Assembly (NCBI GenBank): GCA_035719045.1
Contig: DASTGO010000324.1
Span: 1 to 14,040 of the forward strand
Origin: DASTGO01 sp035719045
Lineage (GTDB): Bacteria > Actinomycetota > Actinomycetes > Actinomycetales > Kineosporiaceae
Length of the DNA stretch: 14,040 bases
Reading direction: 5' to 3'
The notes beneath the pieces are model-generated. The model worked only from the letters and a program-made list of their open reading frames with translations. It had not been told where the DNA came from and made no database searches. How positions within the stretch are numbered: the first letter of the stretch is position 1; the number at the start of each line of letters is the position of its first letter. This document shows, piece by piece, positions 7,174 through 13,814 of this stretch. A program made the translations under genes and the position numbers.

Positions 7174-8528
7174 TGACCACGCAACAGCGTCCCGTCCCGG
7201 CCGGGTACGCCCTGCCGGACTACGACGAGGCCTTCCCCGACCCCGACCGGGTCGTCCCGCAGGCGCTCGCCGAGGACGCCGCGAAGCCGGTCGAGCAGCG
7301 CGCCGCCGAGCGCACCGAGCGGATGACCACCGCGGCGGCGCTGGGCCGGCCGGACCGGGTTCCGGTGTTCATCGGCGCCGGCTACCTGGTCACCGAGATG
7401 GGCGGCGTGACCCGGCAGCAGGCCTACGAGGACCCCGACCTGCACATCGAGCTCGTGCTGCGGGCCTGCGACTACCTCCAGCCGGACAGCCTCACCGGGG
7501 CGTGGCACCACCCGGGCCCGAGCATGGCGCTGGGCGACCGCAGCACCCGCTGGCCGGGGCACGGTCTCGGGCCGGACGGCTCCTTCCAGTACGCCGAGGC
7601 CGAGTTCATGAAGGCCGGCGACTACGACGACTTCCTGGAGGACCCGACCGACTGGGCCCTGCGCACCTACCTGCCCCGGGTCTTCGAGAAGCTGGAGCCG
7701 CTGGCGACGCTGCCGCACTTCGGGATGGCGTCGTTCGGGTACTACAACCTCGCGCACCTGGCGCCGATGGGCTCCCCGCAGATGCTGGAGGCGATGATCG
7801 CGCTCGGCGAGGCGGCCAAGGCGCAGCAGGCGTTCCTCGGCAACGCCGCCCGGACCTCGCAGGCCCTGGTGGCCAACGGGTTCGCCGCCCCGCCGCGGTA
7901 CGGGTTCATCGTCGAGGCGCCGTTCGACTACATGTCCGACACCCTGCGCGGGATGAAGGGCATCTTCCTGGACCTGCGGCAGCGTCCGGAGAAGCTGCTC
8001 GCCGCCCAGCAGAAGGCGCTGAAGATCCAGCTGCGGGCGGTGAAGGACTACCGGGACCGGCTCGGCGGCTCTGCGGTGTTCATCCCGCTGCACCGCGGCT
8101 CGGACGGTTTCATGTCGCTGAAGCAGTTCGACCAGTTCTACTGGCCGCAGTTCGAGGAGTTCATGCTCGGCCTGATCGACCTCGGGGTCACCCCCTGGGT
8201 GTTCTATGAGGGGGTTTGGGACCAGCGGCTGGAGTACCTCACCCGGCTTCCCGCGGGCAAGAGCGTCGGACTGTTCCAGAACAGCGACATCTTCCGGGTC
8301 AAGGAGATCGTCGGCGACACCATGTGCATCATGGGCGGGATGCCGGTCTCGTTGCTGCGCAGCGGGTCCCGGGAGCAGATCCGCGAGCACACCCACGCCC
8401 TGTGCGAGCGGGTCGGCGCCGGCGGCGGCTTCATCATGTCCACCTCGGTGCGGGAGCTGGAGAGCTGCGACCCGGTGCGGGTGCGTGCCTGGACCGACGC
8501 CACACGCGACTTCGGCGTCTACGGCTGA
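7173..8528 (+). CDS. Uroporphyrinogen decarboxylase-family methyltransferase (probable MT1)
   Basis: The protein belongs to the UroD-fold TIM-barrel family that includes corrinoid methyltransferases MtaA, MtbA and CmuA; true heme-pathway HemE is shorter and has different motifs. Recognisable elements are an N-terminal segment ending in RPDRVPVFIGAGY (59-71), DGFMSLKQFDQFYWPQFEEF (311-330), a YEG motif at 345-347, the D372 region (FQNSDIFRVKE), IMGGMPVSLL (386-395), and a C-terminal GGGFIMSTS. In MtaA/MtbA, zinc is held by His-x-Cys and a later Cys; here the matching places read YEG and STS. Candidate metal ligands are instead E346, H307, C385 and C432. Its adjacency to the corrinoid protein makes it the likely enzyme that demethylates the growth substrate, which cannot be named. 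The start is set at ATG 7173 (TGATG overlap); ATG 7152 would overlap the corrinoid gene by 22 bases. About 55 N-terminal residues are an extension relative to minimal family members. Confidence 0.85.
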   Translation: MTTQQRPVPAGYALPDYDEAFPDPDRVVPQALAEDAAKPVEQRAAERTERMTTAAALGRPDRVPVFIGAGYLVTEMGGVTRQQAYEDPDLHIELVLRACDYLQPDSLTGAWHHPGPSMALGDRSTRWPGHGLGPDGSFQYAEAEFMKAGDYDDFLEDPTDWALRTYLPRVFEKLEPLATLPHFGMASFGYYNLAHLAPMGSPQMLEAMIALGEAAKAQQAFLGNAARTSQALVANGFAAPPRYGFIVEAPFDYMSDTLRGMKGIFLDLRQRPEKLLAAQQKALKIQLRAVKDYRDRLGGSAVFIPLHRGSDGFMSLKQFDQFYWPQFEEFMLGLIDLGVTPWVFYEGVWDQRLEYLTRLPAGKSVGLFQNSDIFRVKEIVGDTMCIMGGMPVSLLRSGSREQIREHTHALCERVGAGGGFIMSTSVRELESCDPVRVRAWTDATRDFGVYG

Positions 8529-8535
8529 GCCGGCG

Positions 8536-10227
8536 ATGACCGGACCCGACGCCACCGGGCCTGCCCGTCCCGGGGGGTTGCAGGAACTCCTGGACACCCC
8601 CGGGCGGTTCACCGTGCTCGCCGAGGCCGTCCCGTGGCGGGGCACCCTGGAGGACGCCGCGGGGGAGCGGGTCCACCGCTTCGCCGCGGACCTTCGGGAC
8701 GTGCCCGGGGTGGACGTGGTGAGCGTGACCGACGGTGCGGGCGGCCGGGCGGTGCTCAGCGCCGAGACCCTGGCCGCCCGGCTGGCCGCCGACGGGCAGC
8801 GGATGCTCGTCCACGTCACCTGCCGGGACCGCAACCGCAACGAGCTGGCGGCCCTCGGCTGGCGGCTGGCCTCCGCCGGGCTGACCGATGTGCTCGCCCT
8901 GTCCGGGGACTACCCGCACGAGGGGTTCCTCGGGGTGGCCCGCCCGGTGTTCGACCTGGACTCGGTGTCCCTGCTGGCCCTGTACTCCGCGCTCGGCGGG
9001 AACGGGTTCTCCGGATCGCTGCTGACCCGTCCCCCCGCCCGGGCCACCCGGTCGGTGCCGGGTGAGCTGGTCGCCTCGGCGGCGTCCCGGGGCCCGAAGT
9101 CGGCGTCGGCGCTGTACACCGGGGCAGCGGTGAACCCGTTCGCCCGGCAGGCCCGGGAGGCGGTCCCGCAGTACCTCAAGCTGGAACGCAAGGTCGCCGC
9201 CGGAGCCCGGTTCGCCATCACCCAGTCCGGGTTCGACGCCCGGCGCTGGCATGAGCTGAGCCGCTACGCCGGTGACCACGCGCTGCCGGTGCACCTGGTG
9301 GCCGGCGTCTACGTGCTGAACCCGGGCGCTGCGAAGGCCTTCCACGCCGGGCGGGTGCCCGGGGTGCGGCTGTCGGACGGCCTGCTCGAGACCGCCGGGC
9401 ACTGGGCGAAGGGGGAGGACCGGGGCCGGTCGTTCTTCCTCGAGCTGGCGGCGATGCAGGTCGCGGTGGCGCGCGGGCTCGGACTGGCCGGGGTCTGCCT
9501 GAGCGGGCTGTCGAGCGCCGAGGACGTGGCCCGGGTGCTGGAGCTGGCGGCCGCCTTCGAGGGTGACCGGTGGCGTGAGCTGCTGCCCTTCGTCAACTGG
9601 TCGGATCCGGGAGAGTTCTGGCTCTACCCGCCGGATCCGTTGACGGGGCTGACCGCGGACACCCCCTCGCCGTGGCCGGTGACGGGCCGCCGCTCGCTGC
9701 ACCACGACCTGAGCCGGCTGGCCCATGAGGCTGCCTTCGTCCCCGGCAGCCGGCGCGGCGAACTCGCGGGGCGGGTGATCCGGGCCGGACAGCGGGCCGG
9801 ACTGGCCCCGCTGCTGCACGCCGCGGAGCAGGTGCTCAAGCGGCCGCTGTACGGCTGCCGGGACTGCGGTGACTGCTCGCTGCCGGACATCGCGTTCCTG
9901 TGCCCGGAGTCGCAGTGCGTGAAGAACCAGCGCAACGGGCCCTGCGGGGGCAGCCGGGACGGGGAGTGCGAGATCCCCGGCAAGGACTGCATCTGGGCCC
10001 GCGCCTACGACCGGCTGTCCTGCGTCGGAGCGCAGGAGACGCTGCTGCGGCACCCGGTCACCGTGCAGGACAACGCCCTGCGGCACAGCAGTTCGTGGGC
10101 GAACGCCGTGACCGGGGTGGACCTGCACGCCCGGCGGGAGGGTGAACCCCGGCCGGTCGCGTCGCCGCCGCGGGGTCAGGCGGCCGGCCCGCAGGAGCAG
10201 GTACCCGCGCTCCCGTCCACCGGCTGA
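8536..10227 (+). CDS. Methylenetetrahydrofolate reductase fused to a MetV-type cysteine-rich C-terminal domain
   Basis: Residues about 20-340 are a MetF-type flavin barrel: VLAEAVPWRG with E30 at the place of the catalytic Glu, LSGDYPHEG (122-130), TGAAVNPF (195-202), and FAITQSGFD (226-234), with the Gln that contacts folate in the family. Residues about 425-500 form a MTHFR_C/MetV-like domain with cysteines at 441, 444, 447, 456, 461, 470, 478, 485 and 496 (CRDCGDC ... CPESQC ... NGPCGG ... GECEI ... DCIW). In acetogens MetV is a separate subunit needed by MetF; here both are in one 563-aa chain. The predicted role is interconversion of methyl- and methylene-H4folate, oxidising methyl groups delivered by the preceding genes. 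The metal (iron-sulfur or zinc) is uncertain. The ATG lies seven bases after the upstream stop with a weak ribosome binding site, so coupling is likely. The final 30 residues are a low-complexity tail. Confidence 0.9.
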   Translation: MTGPDATGPARPGGLQELLDTPGRFTVLAEAVPWRGTLEDAAGERVHRFAADLRDVPGVDVVSVTDGAGGRAVLSAETLAARLAADGQRMLVHVTCRDRNRNELAALGWRLASAGLTDVLALSGDYPHEGFLGVARPVFDLDSVSLLALYSALGGNGFSGSLLTRPPARATRSVPGELVASAASRGPKSASALYTGAAVNPFARQAREAVPQYLKLERKVAAGARFAITQSGFDARRWHELSRYAGDHALPVHLVAGVYVLNPGAAKAFHAGRVPGVRLSDGLLETAGHWAKGEDRGRSFFLELAAMQVAVARGLGLAGVCLSGLSSAEDVARVLELAAAFEGDRWRELLPFVNWSDPGEFWLYPPDPLTGLTADTPSPWPVTGRRSLHHDLSRLAHEAAFVPGSRRGELAGRVIRAGQRAGLAPLLHAAEQVLKRPLYGCRDCGDCSLPDIAFLCPESQCVKNQRNGPCGGSRDGECEIPGKDCIWARAYDRLSCVGAQETLLRHPVTVQDNALRHSSSWANAVTGVDLHARREGEPRPVASPPRGQAAGPQEQVPALPSTG

Positions 10228-10277
10228 CCACCGCCTGACCACCGCCTGACCACCGCCTGATCGCCGCCTGATCGCCG
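10225..10277. repeat. 11-bp tandem repeat between convergent genes
   Basis: Starting with the stop codon of the MetF-MetV gene, TGACCACCGCC occurs three times (10225-10257), followed by TGATCGCCGCC (10258-10268) and a partial TGATCGCCG. Each unit begins with TGA, and because 11 is not a multiple of three the first three copies place stop codons in all three frames. The array fills most of the 75-base gap between convergent genes. No strong hairpin with a T-run was seen nearby, so a terminator is not demonstrated. Confidence 0.85.
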
Positions 10278-10302
10278 GGGCGGGCGTCGTCGGGCCGTGC
10301 GG

Positions 10303-11457
10303 TCAGGGACGGCCCACCAGGTCGCGGCCGACGATCTCCTTCATGATCTCGGTGGTGCCGCCGTAGATGGTGTGCACCCGCGCGTCGACGAACAGCCGGG
10401 CGATCGGGTACTCGCGGATGTACCCGTAGCCGCCGAACAGTTGCAGGCAGCGGGAGGTGACCTCCTGGAGCAGTTCGGTGGCCCACCACTTCGCCTTGGC
10501 CGCCTCCACCGGGGTCAGTGCGGAGGCGTTCAGCGCCAGCACGCAGCGCTCCAGATAGGCGCGGGTGACGTCGATCCGGGTGCTCAGGTCGGCGAGGACG
10601 AACTTGGTGTTCTGGAACTGGGCCACCGGCGTGCCGAAGGCGGTCCGGGACCGGACGTGGTCCAGGGTCCAGACCAGGGCCTGCTCCGCGGCGGCCAGGG
10701 CGTAGTAGGCGATCGACAGGCGTTCGGTGGGCAGCCGCTCCATCAGGTGGGCCAGCCCGCGCCCGCGGACCCCGAGCAGGTTCGCCGTGGGCACGGGGAC
10801 CGCGTCGAAGAACAGTTCCCCGACCGCCTCGGCGCGCTGGCCGAGGGTGTCCAGCGGCCGGCCGCGGTCGAATCCCGGAAGGCCCGCCTCGACGACGGCC
10901 AGGGAGAAGGCGTCGCCGTCCCGGGCGAACACGACGACGAGGTCGGCGTGCGGGGCGTTCGTGATGAAGGTCTTCGTGCCGGACAGCAGCAGGCCGTCCG
11001 CGTCGGGGCCGGGGTGCAGGGTGGTGCGGATCCCGCGCAGATCGCTGCCCGCCGCGGGCTCGGTCATCGCGATCGCGGCCGTGGTGCGGCCCGACAGCAG
11101 GCCCGGCAGCCAGCGGGCGGCCTGCTCGGGGGTGGACAGGTCGAACAGGTACGGGCCGACCAGGTCGTCGAGCAGGGCGACGCCCGCGTTCACCGCGGCC
11201 GCCCCGACCCGGGCCAGTTCCTCCATCACCACGCAGCGGAACCGGTAGTCGCCCGCCTCGGCGCCGCCGTGCTCGGCCGGCCCGCTCAACCCGATCAGTC
11301 CCTGCCCGGCGGCCCTGGCCCACAGGTTCGGGTCCACCTGGCGGTCGGCGTCCCAGCGGTCGAGGTGCGGAGCGATCTCGGCCTCGGTGAACGCCCGGAC
11401 GGCGGTCCGGAACGCCTCGTGGTCGTCGTCGAAGAAGGCGGGTCCGGGCAGCGGCAT
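10303..11457 (-). CDS. Acyl-CoA dehydrogenase (LCAD/IVD-like catalytic Glu position)
   Basis: The 384-aa protein is a full-length FAD-dependent acyl-CoA dehydrogenase that would introduce an alpha-beta double bond into an acyl-CoA. Family signatures are AIAMTEPAAGSDL (129-140), LLLSGTKTFITNA (156-168), RTAFGTPVAQFQNTKF (271-286) and LFGGYGYIREYPIARLFVDA (340-359). The usual C-terminal catalytic Glu of the Y-E-G-T motif is Gly here (YGGT, 365-368). Long-chain and isovaleryl enzymes instead place the base in a helix with an LPxERL motif, and that motif is present (LPTERL, E245). The enzyme should therefore be active, on long-chain or branched acyl-CoA, exact substrate unknown. The start at ATG 11457 is supported by a promoter ending eight bases upstream. 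The gene is monocistronic here and converges with the methyltransferase operon; I see no functional link to it. Confidence 0.93.
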   Translation of the reverse strand: MPLPGPAFFDDDHEAFRTAVRAFTEAEIAPHLDRWDADRQVDPNLWARAAGQGLIGLSGPAEHGGAEAGDYRFRCVVMEELARVGAAAVNAGVALLDDLVGPYLFDLSTPEQAARWLPGLLSGRTTAAIAMTEPAAGSDLRGIRTTLHPGPDADGLLLSGTKTFITNAPHADLVVVFARDGDAFSLAVVEAGLPGFDRGRPLDTLGQRAEAVGELFFDAVPVPTANLLGVRGRGLAHLMERLPTERLSIAYYALAAAEQALVWTLDHVRSRTAFGTPVAQFQNTKFVLADLSTRIDVTRAYLERCVLALNASALTPVEAAKAKWWATELLQEVTSRCLQLFGGYGYIREYPIARLFVDARVHTIYGGTTEIMKEIVGRDLVGRP

Positions 11458-11464
11458 GTCAGGA

Positions 11465-11493
11465 AAGCTAGGCACCCATGTCGCGCCGGTCAA
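11465..11493 (-). promoter_or_regulatory. Promoter of acyl-CoA dehydrogenase gene, probably leaderless
   Basis: Read on the minus strand, TTGACC (complement of 11488-11493) and TAGCTT (complement of 11465-11470) are separated by exactly 17 bases and match housekeeping sigma -35/-10 boxes. The start codon ATG (11457) begins only eight bases after the -10 box, so the predicted transcription start falls at or next to the A of ATG. No Shine-Dalgarno sequence fits in between, consistent with a leaderless mRNA, which is common in actinobacteria. Confidence 0.7.
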
Positions 11494-11512
11494 GAAACTG
11501 TCACGTGTTGGG

Positions 11513-11540
11513 TGGTGCCCGGGGAATGGTGCCCGGGGAA
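11513..11540. repeat. 14-bp perfect tandem duplication
   Basis: TGGTGCCCGGGGAA is present twice back to back at 11513-11526 and 11527-11540, in the gap between the FN3 gene and the acyl-CoA dehydrogenase promoter. It lies upstream of the -35 box, where it could be an operator pair or a neutral duplication. Confidence 0.8.
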
Positions 11541-11562
11541 ACGACCGGCACGGGTTCCGGTC
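11539..11562 (-). terminator. Possible terminator of the FN3 membrane-protein gene
   Basis: On the minus strand GACCGG (complement of 11557-11562) pairs with CCGGTC (complement of 11543-11548) across an eight-base loop, starting inside the stop codon region of the FN3 gene, and is followed by G and then TTT (complement of 11539-11541). The stem has only six pairs and the T-run is short, so this is a weak candidate. Confidence 0.4.
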
Positions 11563-13189
11563 AGGTGTTGGGGGTGGCGGTGGCCCCTTCGGGCTTGACG
11601 GTGAACTGGGCCGACTGGGACGGGCAGTAGTAGTTGCCGGTGTCCCGGGTGTAGGGGATCGACAGTTCCAGGCTGCTCTCCCAGGTGGACGCCGCCCAGG
11701 CGGCACCATCCAGGTGGCCGTCGGTGACCCGGACGGTCAGCGAGAGCGTGTTGGTGGCCTGGGTGCTCCCGCACTTGGCGATGTGCGCATCGGCCTCGCC
11801 CCGGTAGACGGCTCCCTCGCGGGTCAGGGTCATCGTGAACGGCTGGCCGCCGAGGGTCCCGGCCAGGTCCACGTCACAGGGTCCGGTGGGGCACTTCGGG
11901 GTGAAGGTCCAGGTCTCCGGGGAGGAGTCGCCGACCTTGAGCTTGGTGCCGTCGGTCTTGGACACGGTGAGCGTGACGTCCCAGGAGTCCTGCAGCCGTG
12001 CCTGGTCCACCGGCGGGGCCTTGGTGGTCACCCGCACCACCAGGGCGGGATCGCTGTTCAGACCCTGGGTCACGGCGATCACCGTGTACTTCAGGTCGCT
12101 GAGCGGCTTGAGACCGGTGTCCCGGTAGTTGAGTGTCCCGGCCGGCACCGTGCCGACGTCCACGCCGTCCCGGCGCACGACGTAGTGGTCGACCCTGGGG
12201 CCCTTGGGGGCGGACCAGGTGAGGGTGACGCTGTCCGCGGTGACCTCGCCGCTGGCCAGTTCGGAGGGGCTGGACGGTCGGGTGCGGACCCGCAGTTCCT
12301 TGCTCGGGCTGGACTCCTTGCCGGCTGCGTAGGCGATCACCGTGTACCGGTAGTCGGTCAGCGCCGCCAGGTCCGTGTCGTGGTACTCCAGCGGGCTCTT
12401 GACCCTGGCGACCTCTTTGCCGTTGCGCTGCACCACATAGCGTTCGGGAGCCGCGCCGGTCTTCGGCCGGGACCAGCGGAGGGTGACGGTGCTGCTGGTG
12501 ACCGTCGCCGACGCAAGACCCTCCGGGGCGGGGCCGGGACGGGTCAGCAGCACCCAGCCGGTGATCCCGCCGACCAGAACCAGGACGGCGGCCAGCGCCA
12601 CCGGGATGATCCACCAGGGGCGCTGCCGCCGGGGAGCCGGCGGCACGAGGACGGTCGGCGCGGCGCCGTAGGGCGGGGCGGGAACCGGGCCGGGGACCGG
12701 CGCGCCCTGCGGCGGTGGGAAGGATCCGCCGGTGGGTGCGGGCAACTCCACCGTCGCCGTGGCCACAGGCAGGGACTCGGTGGCGTCGGTCGTCGGCATC
12801 GCCGCGGGCTGGGCGTCCTGCGGGGTGGCCGACCCGGCCGGGGCGACGGGCGCCGGGGCGGTCGGCGCCGTCTGGGGATCCGCTGCGGCCACGGCGGCGG
12901 CCACCCCGTCGGCATCCGCCGTGGTCAGCGCTGCCGGTGCGCCGGTGTCGGCGGGTGTGGCGGACTCGGCCGCCGGGGTGGAGTCGGTCGGGGCGCTGGA
13001 GTCCGCCGGGGTGTCGCTCTGGTGCGGCTGCTGCGGAAGGGACGTCAGTGGCGGATCGGTGGCGGTGCGGCCGTCGTCGGCAACCGCGTCGGTCCAGGCG
13101 TTGCCGTCCCAGTAGCGGTACTGGTGCCGCCCGGTGGGGTCGACATGCCAGCCCGCGGACACGCCCGCAGCGCCTGTCGGATTCGTCAT
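11561..13189 (-). CDS. DUF2510 / single-pass membrane / twin fibronectin type III protein
   Basis: The 542-aa protein starts with a DUF2510 motif (GWHVDPTGRHQYRYWDGNAW, about 13-32). A long Pro/Ala/Thr-rich region (40-185), a basic stop (PRRQR) and one membrane helix (about 192-215, WWIIPVALAAVLVLVGGITG) follow. Beyond the helix are two fibronectin type III repeats (about 220-304 and 305-390). The C-terminal domain (about 396-533) has four cysteines (433, 438, 473, 522) able to form disulfides outside the cell. DUF2510 is an actinobacterial domain, usually N-terminal and cytoplasmic in membrane proteins; with no signal peptide, the predicted topology is N-in, C-out. The likely role is a cell-surface or wall-associated binding or signalling protein; the ligand is unknown. 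ATG 13189 is chosen because GGAGG (complement of 13196-13200) lies six bases upstream; the overlapping GTG at 13192 is too close to it. Confidence 0.88.
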   Translation of the reverse strand: MTNPTGAAGVSAGWHVDPTGRHQYRYWDGNAWTDAVADDGRTATDPPLTSLPQQPHQSDTPADSSAPTDSTPAAESATPADTGAPAALTTADADGVAAAVAAADPQTAPTAPAPVAPAGSATPQDAQPAAMPTTDATESLPVATATVELPAPTGGSFPPPQGAPVPGPVPAPPYGAAPTVLVPPAPRRQRPWWIIPVALAAVLVLVGGITGWVLLTRPGPAPEGLASATVTSSTVTLRWSRPKTGAAPERYVVQRNGKEVARVKSPLEYHDTDLAALTDYRYTVIAYAAGKESSPSKELRVRTRPSSPSELASGEVTADSVTLTWSAPKGPRVDHYVVRRDGVDVGTVPAGTLNYRDTGLKPLSDLKYTVIAVTQGLNSDPALVVRVTTKAPPVDQARLQDSWDVTLTVSKTDGTKLKVGDSSPETWTFTPKCPTGPCDVDLAGTLGGQPFTMTLTREGAVYRGEADAHIAKCGSTQATNTLSLTVRVTDGHLDGAAWAASTWESSLELSIPYTRDTGNYYCPSQSAQFTVKPEGATATPNT

Positions 13190-13200
13190 CACGGACCTCC

Positions 13201-13648
13201 AGTGACCTCGCCCCGTACCCCGTCACGGTTGTTGATCCGGGTGACGATCAGAGCCAATACCCCCGCCGTCGAACGGGTCAAGTGGATCCAGGCCGTCGGT
13301 CGGCCCGACCACGGGCAGGGGGTCGGCCGGAACGAGCCGGCAACGGGACGAAACAGGCGGGATGCTCGGCGCGAAGGACGCGCCGGATGTCCGGAAGAGT
13401 CTGGATCCGGCTCGGTGACCTGCAGGTCCTCGTCGCTCGCGCCAGGAGCCGGCGCAGCCACGACGACGACCCATAGGTGCCGCGGGCGCAGGTCGTCGTG
13501 CCCGTTGTGATCGTTTTCATCGGTGAGGCGGCGGTCCTGCTGGAACGCCGGGCGGACAGCGGGCGCCGGGGTGTCCGGTGGCGTCCGGGGGATGGGGACG
13601 GGGTAGCCGGGTGGGCGGCGCTGCCCGGGGCTGTGGCACACTGCCGCC
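13201..13648. other. Intergenic region without a supportable gene
   Basis: About 450 bases separate the FN3 gene (-) and the trp-type leader (+). Open frames exist on both strands, but their translations are Arg/Pro-rich, match no family I recognise, and either run through the attenuator hairpins or lack ribosome binding sites. A seven-pair hairpin (CGGCGCG/CGCGCCG with a five-base loop, 13367-13385) has no T-run. The segment must hold the promoters of both flanking genes. CACACT (13637-13642) is a weak -10 candidate that would place a transcript start close to the leader GTG, but no matching -35 box is visible. Confidence 0.5.
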
Positions 13649-13711
13649 GTGCGCAACCTGATCCCACGGCCGGTCCGCCGGCCCGTCTCCCAGTGGTGGT
13701 CCGCCTCGTAG
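13649..13711 (+). CDS. Tryptophan-rich leader peptide of an attenuator (trpL-like)
   Basis: A GTG-initiated frame encodes MRNLIPRPVRRPVSQWWSAS and ends in TAG. Two adjacent Trp codons (13694-13699) lie four codons before the stop, and RNA hairpin elements begin within the second Trp codon. Short peptides with consecutive Trp codons ahead of anthranilate synthase genes are the classic sensor of tryptophan supply, known in streptomycetes and corynebacteria. No Shine-Dalgarno sequence is seen before the GTG, so it may be read from a leaderless or very short leader transcript. Confidence 0.75.
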   Translation: MRNLIPRPVRRPVSQWWSAS

Positions 13712-13763
13712 GCGGACCCTTTCGCGCACCCCACGCAGCGGCCGCCTCGATCGAGGCGGCCGT
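13698..13763 (+). promoter_or_regulatory. Tryptophan transcription attenuator (mutually exclusive hairpins)
   Basis: Region 1 GGTCCGCC (13698-13705) pairs perfectly with region 2 GGCGGACC (13711-13718); the leader stop codon lies in the loop and start of region 2. Region 3 GGCCGCCTCGA (13740-13750) pairs perfectly with region 4 TCGAGGCGGCC (13751-13761), with one more C-G pair outside. Region 2 can instead pair with region 3: 13706-13715 with 13742-13750, nine pairs with one bulged T. A ribosome stalled on the two Trp codons would cover region 1, free region 2 to pair with region 3, and prevent the 3:4 hairpin. With enough tryptophan, 1:2 and 3:4 form and transcription stops. The 3:4 stem is followed by GTCGTC rather than a T-run, as in many high-GC actinobacterial terminators. 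The pairings are read directly; the mechanism is inferred by analogy. Confidence 0.72.
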
Positions 13764-13814
13764 CGTCATGTGCCCGGCCTCCCCGATCGGCCGCCCCGAT
13801 CCCAGGAGGACCCG

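Noticed and set aside
7173..8528. Calling the gene hemE (uroporphyrinogen decarboxylase proper)
   Set aside because: It is about 100 residues longer than HemE, lacks the HemE N-terminal motif, and overlaps a corrinoid protein gene.
8434..10242. Long minus-strand open frame opposite the MetF-MetV gene (and a similar one at 6987-8840)
   Set aside because: Both are antisense shadows; the plus-strand frames have complete catalytic motifs and tight gene spacing.
11387..13510. 707-aa plus-strand open frame across the FN3 gene
   Set aside because: The Gly/Arg-rich translation has no domains and crosses the acyl-CoA dehydrogenase promoter; the minus-strand FN3 protein has clear domains and a ribosome binding site.
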